Source: CAWIMX01 sp963837345
GTDB lineage: Bacteria > Acidobacteriota > Vicinamibacteria > Vicinamibacterales > CAVVIG01
Assembly: GCA_963837345.1 (NCBI GenBank)
Contig: CAWIMX010000001.1
Coordinates: 1 to 64,000, forward strand
Reading direction: 5' to 3'
DNA length: 64,000 nt
The translations under genes were made by a program, and so were the position numbers. The notes beneath the pieces are model-generated. The model was not told where the DNA came from. It saw nothing but the letters and a program-made list of their open reading frames with translations, and made no database searches. Shown piece after piece: positions 57,378 through 64,000 of this stretch. The stretch's first letter is position 1. Each line of letters opens with the position of its first letter.

Positions 57378-57394
57378 CGCAAGCGAAGTGCCAA
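57378..57394 (-). promoter_or_regulatory. Putative sigma-54 (RpoN) promoter
   Basis: On the minus strand TTGGCACTTCGCTTGCG matches the consensus TGGCAC-N5-TTGC at every key position, with the GG and GC dinucleotides 12 bases apart. It lies about 55 bp before the GTG of the first gene of the gas-vesicle island. The rest of the 57324-57559 gap shows no gene. Confidence 0.55.
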
Positions 57395-57559
57395 TCGGCG
57401 CGGCCGTCCCGGGCTCCAAGCCCGCATGAACGGGTGGTCGCCAGGCAGACTAAAGTGCCGGATAGCGGCCATGAGCTCGACCACTCGCGGCGCGGCATAA
57501 ATTACCGGTCGCGCTCGACACCGCCGGCCGAATTTGCCGAGCCGTCGAGGCGTCTGGAG

Positions 57560-58417
57560 TCAGGTGACGGAATTGAAACTGCCGCTGAGGTAACGCGCGC
57601 GCCCGAGGGTTCTGGTGACGATCGTCCGACGCGCGGGTCGCGCCAGCAGGCGGGCGGCAGCCCTGGCGCCCGCTTCGCGATCGAAGAGGCCGAACACGGT
57701 GGAGCCGCTGCCCGACATCGCCGCACACGAGGCCCCGGCGCGCCGCAGCGCCGAGACGAGGCGCGCGATCTCGGGATGGTGCCGCGCCACCGGCCCCTGC
57801 AGGTCATTGGCGCCGGCGCGCGTCGCGCTGGCGCCGCGGCTCGGCCGACGATCCCACCAGCGATAGGCATCGCGCGTGCTGACGCCAAACGCCGGCACGA
57901 CCAGCACGACCCATGCGGGCGCACCGTCGGCGAGCGGAAACACCACGTCTCCACGTTCGATGCCCAGGGCGGTCCCGCCGTGGAGAAAGTACGGCACGTC
58001 GGCACCGAGCGATCGCGCGATCGCGAGAAGGCGTTCGTCGTCCAGCCGCCAGCGCGCGCCCAGGGCGCGCAGAGTCGCGGCTGCGTCGCTGCTCCCGCCG
58101 CCGAGCCCCGCTTCGAACGGAATGCGCTTCACGAGGCGCACGGCCAGGCCCCTGGGGGCGCCGCGGCGGCCCGACGCGCGCCACGCCGCGTCGACGGCGC
58201 GCCACACCAGGTTGGTGCGATCCACGGGACAACGCGGGTCGTCGCACTCGAGGCGGAACGGGCCGCTGGCGCGCGTGAAGCGAAGCGTGTCGTGCAGCGC
58301 CAGCGACTGGTAGACGGTCTGCAGCTCGTGAAAGCCGTCAGGACGCGCGCCGACGATGCGCAACGACAGGTTGATCTTCGCGAAGGCGTGGATCCTCCCC
58401 GTCGGGCCCGGCATCGG
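57560..58417 (-). CDS. ispE: 4-diphosphocytidyl-2-C-methyl-D-erythritol kinase
   Basis: A 285-residue GHMP kinase when started at ATG 58417; ATG 58441 is also open and overlaps the upstream gene. It phosphorylates CDP-ME in the MEP isoprenoid pathway, between the two activities of IspDF. It opens IHAFAKINLSLRIVGARPDG. The ATP-binding motif is FEAGLGGGSSDAAATLRALG (residues about 100-119) and the third motif is SGSGSTVFGLF. It is the gene that would normally neighbour prs; here the gas-vesicle island separates them. Confidence 0.93.
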   Translation of the reverse strand, partial: PMPGPTGRIHAFAKINLSLRIVGARPDGFHELQTVYQSLALHDTLRFTRASGPFRLECDDPRCPVDRTNLVWRAVDAAWRASGRRGAPRGLAVRLVKRIPFEAGLGGGSSDAAATLRALGARWRLDDERLLAIARSLGADVPYFLHGGTALGIERGDVVFPLADGAPAWVVLVVPAFGVSTRDAYRWWDRRPSRGASATRAGANDLQGPVARHHPEIARLVSALRRAGASCAAMSGSGSTVFGLFDREAGARAAARLLARPARRTIVTRTLGRARYLSGSFNSVT

Positions 58418-58422
58418 CGCCC

Positions 58423-59226
58423 TCACTGGTCGGCGGCCCATGGCGCGCTTCGCCGCAGCTCGTCGAGGGTGATCGGGGCCGCGTCAGCCGGCACCTGCAG
58501 ACGAAACACGTCCGCACCGAGCGTGTCGTTCAGCGCGACCTGCGACAACGACAGCCGCAAATCGAAGCGCCCGGCGGCTTCGCTCTTGAACCGTACGGAT
58601 CGCGGCAGGCCACCGTCGACATCGCGGTATTCGGTGCGCCACCCTCCGGCTCCCGGCGGCCGGCGCTCGGCGGCCACCAGGCGCCACGGCGCCTGCGCCG
58701 ACTCGCGATGCAGGTACGCGGTTCCGGCGTCGTCGGGCACGACGAACCAGTCGGCGCCGAACTGACGCGCCCGCTCCGGCGCCGGCGCCTCCGCACAGCC
58801 GGTCAGCACGGGCCGGAGATCGGCCGGGGCAATCGGCACGCCCGTGAGCGCTTCGAGCACCTCGGACGGCGGTCCATGCTCCAGGGCGCGACCGTCGGAG
58901 AGCACGACCGTGGCGTCGCCGGCCACGGCCACGACGGTGAACGTCGGCTGGCCGAACGGCGCGATCGCTTCAATCCGCACCGAGGCTGGAGGGGCGAGCC
59001 CGGCGAACAGCCGGGCGCGCACCGTCTGGCCGCCGATCGAGCCACGGACGGCGATGGCTGCGGTGAACGTCTGGACGGCGCGGCAGGCGCGCGTGGCATC
59101 GGCGAGCGCGGCGGAGGCATCGGCCGGGGCGCCCGGCCCGGAGGGCAGGGACATGAGGGGCACGCCGCATGAGAGGGTCAGGAGCGCCGCTCCCGCGGCC
59201 AGCGCGGGCGCGGCGCGCCCGCTCAT
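58423..59226 (-). CDS. LolB-like outer-membrane lipoprotein
   Basis: A 267-residue exported lipoprotein. The signal peptide (MSGRAAPALAAGAALLTLSC) ends in a lipobox with the acylated Cys at residue 20. The mature part resembles the LolB/LolA-type half barrel: TFTAAIAVRGSIGGQTVRAR, then RIEAIAPFGQPTFTVVAVAG and FDLRLSLSQVALND. Its start overlaps the TPR gene stop by 4 bp (ATGA), so it is coupled with it. LolB inserts lipoproteins into the outer membrane; this assignment is by fold pattern only. Confidence 0.7.
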   Translation of the reverse strand: MSGRAAPALAAGAALLTLSCGVPLMSLPSGPGAPADASAALADATRACRAVQTFTAAIAVRGSIGGQTVRARLFAGLAPPASVRIEAIAPFGQPTFTVVAVAGDATVVLSDGRALEHGPPSEVLEALTGVPIAPADLRPVLTGCAEAPAPERARQFGADWFVVPDDAGTAYLHRESAQAPWRLVAAERRPPGAGGWRTEYRDVDGGLPRSVRFKSEAAGRFDLRLSLSQVALNDTLGADVFRLQVPADAAPITLDELRRSAPWAADQ

Positions 59227-61232
59227 TGGCGCGGGCCGAGTTTCTGACGCGCCGAACGGATCTTCTTTTCGATGTCGCGCCGATCGATGGAATCGCCGTC
59301 GCCGTCGAGCGCGCGCGTCCACGCCGCGATGGCGTCGGCATAGCGTTCGAGACGGGCGAGCACGTCGCCGTAGTGATCCTGGATCACGGAGTTGCTGCGC
59401 AGCTGATCGGCCGCGCGGCGCAGGTTGTCCTCGGCGAGCGGCAGATTGTCGGCCTTGAAGTACGCCCACCCGATGCTGTCGAGGTACGCGCCGTTGTCGG
59501 GCTCGATCGCGAGCGCGCGCTTCAGATAGGCCACCGATTCGTCGAGCCGCACGCCACGCTCGGCCAGCATGTAGCCCAGGTAGTTGAGCGCCGCCGCATG
59601 CTCGGGATCCATCTCGATCGTCGTGCGGAACGCGGCTTCGGCTTCGTCGAAGCGCTTCTGATGGTCGAGCACCGCGCCCAACTGGAACGAAATCGACGTG
59701 TCCCTTGGAAACCGCGTGCGGGCGTCCTCGAGCGCCTTGACCGCGTCGGCTCCGCGCTTGGCATCCTCGTAGACCTGCGAGAGCGCGAGGGAGACGGTGG
59801 GATCGTCGCCGTGCCGCCCGGCGAACTCCTCGAACAGCTTCACGCCCTGCTCGGCCTTGCCCCCGTCGACGAGCGCCTGCGACTCGAGACGCGCGAGCCG
59901 AAGATCGTCGGGCTGGCCCGCGCGCGCGTCATGCGCCAGCGAGGCCGCCTGGGTGTACCGCTTCGCGGCGAGGTTGGCCTGCACGAGGTAGCCGACGATG
60001 GACGGATCGTCGGGCGCCAGCGTCCGGGCTTCCTGGAACGTGGCGATGGCCTTGTCGTACTGTTTCGTTTCCTGGTACGCGAATCCGAGATGCGGCAGCA
60101 GCATCGAGAGCTCGCGTGACGCGCTCCCGCTCTTCCGGAATCGATCGACCGCCGGGCCCAAGGCGTCGACGATGTCGGCGTACAGCCCTCGTTGCTCGAG
60201 ACTTTCAGCCAGCGCATAGTAGCCCCACGGGCTGTCGGCGTCCTGCGTGATGACTCTGCGGGCGGTCGTCTCGGCGGCGGCGAGGTCGCCCAGGCGGCGC
60301 TCGGCCTGCGACAGCAGATAGAGCACCCGCGCGTCGTCGGGGCGCACGGCCAGGGCGTCGGTGAGCGCATCGCGCGCCTGCCCGACCTGGTCGCGGCCGC
60401 CCGCGTTCATCAGCGAGGAGGCGTAGCGTGTGCGAAGCTCGACGTTGCGCGGCGCGACCTTGATGGCTTCTGCGTAGGCGTCCGCGGCGTCCTGCCAGCG
60501 ATGCGCGCGATCGTAGAAGTCGCCGAGCGTCGGATAGAGATTGGGATCGCCCGGCGCATTCGCTTCGAGCCAGCCGATCGCGTCGTCGGTGCGGCCGGCG
60601 CCGACGAACGCCTGGAGCAGCAGATCGGGGCCGTCGCGCCACCCGGGTTCCTGCGACACGAGGGTCGTGAGAAGCGGGATCGCCTTGTCGTACTGCTCGC
60701 CGCGGACATACAGGCGGGCGAGCGTCGCGCGCACGTTGGGATCGGTCTGCACGTCGGACAGCGCCACGGCCTGTTCCAGGTGGGTGACGGCCTTGGCGGC
60801 GTTCTCGTCCTGTCCCGCCCGTGCCGACCGCGCGCCGCGCTCGGCGCGATCCACCATGCCCGCGTAGACGAATCCGAGGGTCTGATGCGCGTCGACGTTG
60901 TTGGGATCGATCGCCAGCGCCTGCTGCGCCGCCGTGATGGCGTCGTCGGGCCGGTTGAGCCGGACGTAGAGGTCCGCGAGCTCGGCGGCCACGCCGGCGG
61001 CTCCGGGGTCCAGATCGAGGGCCTTGCGGTAGGCCGCGATCGCCGCGTCGGCGTTGTCCTCGCCCTCGAGGAACGAGCCCAGGAGGAACTGATGGTAGGC
61101 CTCGGCGGTCCGCGCCTCGTCCATCGGCGCCGCCGGCGCCGACTGCGGGGCGCCCGCGCCGGCAGCGACGCCGGGCGCCGTGGTCAGGATCAGGACGACC
61201 GGGGCCGACCGCCAGAACGGGATGGCTTTCAT
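59223..61232 (-). CDS. Exported TPR-repeat protein
   Basis: A 669-residue protein when started at ATG 61232 (MKAIPFWRSAPVVLILTTAP); a TTG seven codons upstream is also open. A signal peptide is present (residues 1-24). The rest is a run of about 14 tetratricopeptide repeats, such as NADAAIAAYRKALDLDPGAA and YDKAIATFQEARTLAPDDPS. Such proteins act as scaffolds in the periplasm, often for envelope or secretion complexes. It is followed by the LolB-like gene and ispE on the same transcript. Confidence 0.85.
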   Translation of the reverse strand: MKAIPFWRSAPVVLILTTAPGVAAGAGAPQSAPAAPMDEARTAEAYHQFLLGSFLEGEDNADAAIAAYRKALDLDPGAAGVAAELADLYVRLNRPDDAITAAQQALAIDPNNVDAHQTLGFVYAGMVDRAERGARSARAGQDENAAKAVTHLEQAVALSDVQTDPNVRATLARLYVRGEQYDKAIPLLTTLVSQEPGWRDGPDLLLQAFVGAGRTDDAIGWLEANAPGDPNLYPTLGDFYDRAHRWQDAADAYAEAIKVAPRNVELRTRYASSLMNAGGRDQVGQARDALTDALAVRPDDARVLYLLSQAERRLGDLAAAETTARRVITQDADSPWGYYALAESLEQRGLYADIVDALGPAVDRFRKSGSASRELSMLLPHLGFAYQETKQYDKAIATFQEARTLAPDDPSIVGYLVQANLAAKRYTQAASLAHDARAGQPDDLRLARLESQALVDGGKAEQGVKLFEEFAGRHGDDPTVSLALSQVYEDAKRGADAVKALEDARTRFPRDTSISFQLGAVLDHQKRFDEAEAAFRTTIEMDPEHAAALNYLGYMLAERGVRLDESVAYLKRALAIEPDNGAYLDSIGWAYFKADNLPLAEDNLRRAADQLRSNSVIQDHYGDVLARLERYADAIAAWTRALDGDGDSIDRRDIEKKIRSARQKLGPRQ

Positions 61233-61246
61233 CACAGGAGAATTGT

Positions 61247-61262
61247 TCCACAAAATTGTGGA
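61247..61262. promoter_or_regulatory. Dyad in a divergent promoter region
   Basis: TCCACAA-AA-TTGTGGA is a perfect 7-bp inverted repeat between the TPR gene (minus) and the Trm112-like gene (plus). A -10-like CATAAT (61268-61273) lies just to its right. It may be an operator for a dimeric regulator. Confidence 0.4.
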
Positions 61263-61282
61263 GGTGTCATAATGGTTCGGTC

Positions 61283-61456
61283 ATGGCCGTCGATCCCGAA
61301 TTGCTCGAGATTCTCGCGTGCCCGAACTGCAAGACGCCGGTCACACTCGTCAAGAACGGCACGGCCCTCAAGTGCGCCAAGTGCAGGCGCGTCTATCCGA
61401 TCAAGGACGACATCCCGGTCATGCTGATCGACGAGGCCACGATTGAAGAATCGTGA
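61283..61456 (+). CDS. Trm112-like zinc-binding protein
   Basis: A 57-residue protein of the Trm112/YcaR family. Start ATG 61283 (MAVDPELLEILACPNCKTPV) is chosen because it gives the family's usual beginning. Two cysteine pairs, CPNC and CAKC, form a zinc ribbon. The end YPIKDDIPVMLIDEA is the usual signature. Bacterial members are often encoded next to lipid-A or LPS genes, as here with GT9 and O-antigen genes. It overlaps the next gene by 4 bp (GTGA). Confidence 0.9.
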   Translation: MAVDPELLEILACPNCKTPVTLVKNGTALKCAKCRRVYPIKDDIPVMLIDEATIEES

Positions 61457-62550
61457 AGCCCGCGTCCGCGTCTGACTGCTCCAGCATTCTCCTGATTCGC
61501 CTTCGCCAGATTGGCGACGTCGTCTTCACGACGCCGGCGGTCCGGGCGGTGCGCCGGCGCTTCCCCGACGCGCACATCACCTACCTCGTCGAGCCCGCGG
61601 CCGCTCCCGTCGTCGCCGGCAATCCCCACCTGGACGCGGTGTGGATCGCGCCGCGAACCGGCTGGTGGGGCGACGTGTCGCTCGGCCGCCGGCTGCGGGC
61701 CGCTGGCTTCGATCTGGTCGTGGACTTCCACGGCGGCCCCCGGGCGTCGCTCATGACCTGGCTCAGCAGAGCGCCCATGCGGGTGGGCTACGACGTCGCG
61801 GGGCGTGGGTGGATGTACACACATCGGGTGCCGCGGGCGCGCGCGCTGCTGGCCCGCCATTCGGTTCGCAGCCAGTGGGATCTCGTCGAGGCGCTCGGCA
61901 TCGAGGCGCCCGATCCGTCGCGCGACCGCGTCGAAATGGCCGTGGATCCACGGGCCGCGCGCGCCGTCGCCGAGCGTCTCCAGGGCGTCGGCGCGACCGA
62001 CGATGATGTGCTGATCGTCGTGCATGTGAGCGCCGGGAATCCGTTCCGACGCTGGCCGCCGGCGGCGTTCGCGACGCTGGTGGCCGCCCTGGCCTCGAAA
62101 GGCGCGGCCCGGCGCGTGGTCGTCACGTCCGGCCCCTCCGAACGGTCGGCCGCGGAATCGGTGACCGACGCCGCGCGCCGGCAGCTCGACCCCGCGGAGA
62201 AGGGTCGCGTGCTGTCCTGCGGCGAGTTCTCGCTCGCGGAGCTGCGCGCGCTGGTCGATCGAGCGGCGCTCTATATCGGCGGCGACAGCGGGCCTTTGCA
62301 CATCGCGTCGGCCTCGGACACGCCGATCGTCGCCCTGTACGGACCGACGCTTCCCGCGCGCTCGGCGCCCTGGCGGCCGTCGACCCTCGTCGCCGAGTCG
62401 GTGGAAGTCCTGGGACTGCCGTGCCGGCCCTGCGACCAGCGGCGCTGCGAACCGGGCGACTTCCGGTGTCTGGCGCGCATCGAGCCGGCCGACGTCGTCG
62501 AAGCCGCCGAGCGCGCGCTCGCCCGCGCGAAGGGCGCCGGCCCGGATTAA
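61453..62550 (+). CDS. Glycosyltransferase family 9 (heptosyltransferase-like)
   Basis: A 365-residue enzyme of the GT9 (WaaC/WaaF) family, which adds heptose to the LPS core. GTG start 61453 overlaps the Trm112 stop. The first strand is ILLIRLRQIGDVVFTTPAVR, with AHITYLVEPAAAPVVAGNPH after it. The nucleotide-sugar motif is YIGGDSGPLHIASASDTPIV, ALYGPT near residue 275. Cysteines in LPCRPCDQRRCEPGDFRC are common in this group. The acceptor is not known. Confidence 0.9.
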   Translation: MKPASASDCSSILLIRLRQIGDVVFTTPAVRAVRRRFPDAHITYLVEPAAAPVVAGNPHLDAVWIAPRTGWWGDVSLGRRLRAAGFDLVVDFHGGPRASLMTWLSRAPMRVGYDVAGRGWMYTHRVPRARALLARHSVRSQWDLVEALGIEAPDPSRDRVEMAVDPRAARAVAERLQGVGATDDDVLIVVHVSAGNPFRRWPPAAFATLVAALASKGAARRVVVTSGPSERSAAESVTDAARRQLDPAEKGRVLSCGEFSLAELRALVDRAALYIGGDSGPLHIASASDTPIVALYGPTLPARSAPWRPSTLVAESVEVLGLPCRPCDQRRCEPGDFRCLARIEPADVVEAAERALARAKGAGPD

Positions 62551-62559
62551 GATTGGGCG

Positions 62560-63738
62560 ATGACCGTCGCCACCCTTACGGCAGACACGGCGCCGCCGAA
62601 CTGGCTGGAACAGACCGGCACGGCTGCGGTGTTCGGCCTCGCGATCGCCGCGCTCTTCTCGATCGCCGCCGCCCAGACGTTCCTCGCCCTGGCCGTGTTC
62701 TGCTGGGTGGCCCTGCTCGTGGCGCGGCGCGAGCGCGTCGAGGCGCCCCGGTTCTTCTGGCCCCTCCTGGCCTACGCGGCCATCACGCTGGCGTCGGCCG
62801 CGGCGTCGTCCGATCCGGCGCGCAGCTTCGTCGATTCGAAGCAGCTGGTGCTGTTCCTGGTCGTGCCGCTGGTGTACCGATTCGTCCCGGGGCGCCGCGG
62901 CGGGTCGCTCGTGACGCTGCTCGTGACCTTCGGGGCGCTGAGCGCCGCCTACGGCATCTTTCAGTACGGGATTCTCCATTACGACCAGCTCGGAATGCGT
63001 GCGCGCGGGACGCTCGGGCACTACATGACGTTTTCCGGCGAGCTGATGCTCGTCGTCACCGCCGCGCTGGCGCGCGTGCTCTTCGGCGCGCGCGAGCGGC
63101 TGTGGGCCGGCCTGGTCATCCCGGCGCTCACCGTCGCCATCGTCTTCAGCTTCGGGCGCAGCGCCGTCGTCGGCGTGTGCGCGGCGGCGGCGTTGCTCTT
63201 CCTCCTGAAAGACTTCCGGCTGCTCGCCGTGCTGCCCGTGGCCGCCGCGCTGCTCTTCATGTTCGCGCCGCCCCAGATCAACCAGCGACTCACCTCGATC
63301 TTCGACATGCAGGACGCGACCATCCGCGATCGCGTCGCGATGATCCGCGAGGGCGGGCGCATGGTGCGGGCGCATCCGGTGTTCGGCGTCGGGCCGAACA
63401 TGGTGGAGCCGCGCTATGCGGAATTCCGTGGTCCCGACGCCGTGGAAGCCGTCAACCCCCACCTGCACAACGTGCCGGTTCAGATCGCCGCCGAGCGCGG
63501 CCTCCCCGCGCTGGCGATCTGGCTCTGGTTCATCGTCGTGCTGGTGCGCGACCTGGGGGGAGAATTCCGCCGCGGGCCCCATGCCTTCCTCGCCGCCGGC
63601 GGGCTGGCCGCGGTGACGGCCATGCTGGCGGCCGGCCTCTTCGAGTACAACTTCGGCGACTCCGAGTTCCTGATGATCTTCCTCGTGCTGGTCACCCTGC
63701 CCTTCGCCGCCCGGCGGGCCGCGCCCGCCGACGCATGA
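62560..63738 (+). CDS. O-antigen ligase/polymerase family membrane protein
   Basis: A 392-residue polytopic protein with about 10-12 membrane segments. The Wzy/WaaL signature loop is GVGPNMVEPRYAEFRGPDAV followed by NPHLHNVPVQIAAERGLPAL, where the histidine in HNxP is thought to be catalytic. It probably joins O-antigen or another polysaccharide to a lipid carrier or lipid A. It starts at ATG 62560, 9 bp after the GT9 gene, and overlaps hldE by 4 bp. Confidence 0.88.
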   Translation: MTVATLTADTAPPNWLEQTGTAAVFGLAIAALFSIAAAQTFLALAVFCWVALLVARRERVEAPRFFWPLLAYAAITLASAAASSDPARSFVDSKQLVLFLVVPLVYRFVPGRRGGSLVTLLVTFGALSAAYGIFQYGILHYDQLGMRARGTLGHYMTFSGELMLVVTAALARVLFGARERLWAGLVIPALTVAIVFSFGRSAVVGVCAAAALLFLLKDFRLLAVLPVAAALLFMFAPPQINQRLTSIFDMQDATIRDRVAMIREGGRMVRAHPVFGVGPNMVEPRYAEFRGPDAVEAVNPHLHNVPVQIAAERGLPALAIWLWFIVVLVRDLGGEFRRGPHAFLAAGGLAAVTAMLAAGLFEYNFGDSEFLMIFLVLVTLPFAARRAAPADA

Positions 63739-64000
63739 CCCTGCCACCGCTCGACGCATCCCGGGCCGGCGCGATCATCGACCGCTTCGCCGCGCAGCAC
63801 GTGCTCGTGGCCGGCGACGTGATGCTCGATCGCTTCATCGTCGGCGACGTGTCGCGGATTTCGCCCGAGGCGCCGGTCCCGGTCGTGACGTTCGCCACCG
63901 AGCACGTCCGCCTGGGCGGCGCGGCCAACGTCGCGCACAACGTCGTGGCGCTCGGCGGTCGAAGCGGACTCGTCGGGATCGTCGGGCGCGACGACGCGGC
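63735..64000 (+). CDS. hldE: Heptose-7-phosphate kinase HldE/RfaE1, N-terminal part
   Basis: The gene starts at ATG 63735 and runs past the window end; 88 residues are visible. The PfkB-type kinase start is clear: VLVAGDVMLDRFIVGDVSRI, SPEAPVPVVTFATEHVRLGG, AANVAHNVVALGG. The enzyme phosphorylates heptose-7-phosphate to build ADP-heptose for the LPS core. Whether the C-terminal adenylyltransferase domain is fused cannot be seen. Confidence 0.9.
   Translation, partial: MTLPPLDASRAGAIIDRFAAQHVLVAGDVMLDRFIVGDVSRISPEAPVPVVTFATEHVRLGGAANVAHNVVALGGRSGLVGIVGRDDA

Overview
The window comes from the chromosome of a GC-rich, Gram-negative bacterium. Heptose/LPS genes at the right edge (GT9 glycosyltransferase, O-antigen ligase, HldE kinase), a LolB-like lipoprotein, a fused IspDF and a cysteine-rich insert in RpoB would fit Acidobacteriota, perhaps a Vicinamibacteria-like lineage. 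That placement is inference from gene content; there is no 16S rRNA here.

Positions 1-22.4 kb are a chromosomal integron. A tyrosine recombinase with the IntI-specific insert (21426-22428, minus) lies next to an array of at least 20 attC sites that runs off the left edge. Most sites belong to one family (arms around CTTCAGCCGCGGCGGCT); a second family has AAATGAGC/CGGCTCCATTT arms. The single unpaired A in the GCCGACG arm sets cassette orientation to the minus strand, the same strand as intI. The array therefore sits at the 3' end of intI, the opposite of the classical class 1 layout. Cassettes encode acetyltransferases, VOC, RidA and DHFR-family proteins, an O-methyltransferase, small membrane and secreted proteins, a GT87-like membrane protein and three toxin-antitoxin modules. 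Two cassettes carry genes pointing against the array (MerR/TipAS regulator, HicBA). Decay is heavy: frameshifts, internal deletions, half attC sites, amber codons and an IS630-family insertion. intI itself carries a one-base frameshift.

Positions 22.4-37.5 kb are core information processing, all on the minus strand and transcribed leftwards: tRNA-Thr(TGT), Tyr, Gly, Thr(GGT), tuf, rpmG, tRNA-Trp, secE, nusG, rplK, rplA, rplJ, rplL, rpoB, rpoC, ending in an intrinsic terminator. A small convergent gene (22535-22858) lies between this operon and the integron. Near-identical GC-rich hairpins recur between the ribosomal protein genes.

Positions 37.5-49.8 kb hold further housekeeping genes: rlmB, gltX, ispDF, a PIN/TRAM membrane protein, radA, alr, dnaB (with a one-base frameshift), rplI, rpsR, rpsF, pth, rplY, prs and tRNA-Gln.

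Positions 49.9-57.3 kb are a gas-vesicle island (gvpK, three gvpF/L-type genes, gvpG, three GvpA/J/S-type genes) with an embedded multi-PAS histidine kinase and two receiver-only response regulators. It lies between prs/tRNA-Gln and ispE, genes often close neighbours in bacteria. A good match to a sigma-54 promoter lies upstream of the island.

Positions 57.5-64 kb hold ispE, a LolB-like lipoprotein and a TPR protein on the minus strand. Divergent from them are a Trm112-like protein, a GT9 glycosyltransferase, an O-antigen ligase and the start of hldE. No intergenic stretch exceeds about 300 bases.
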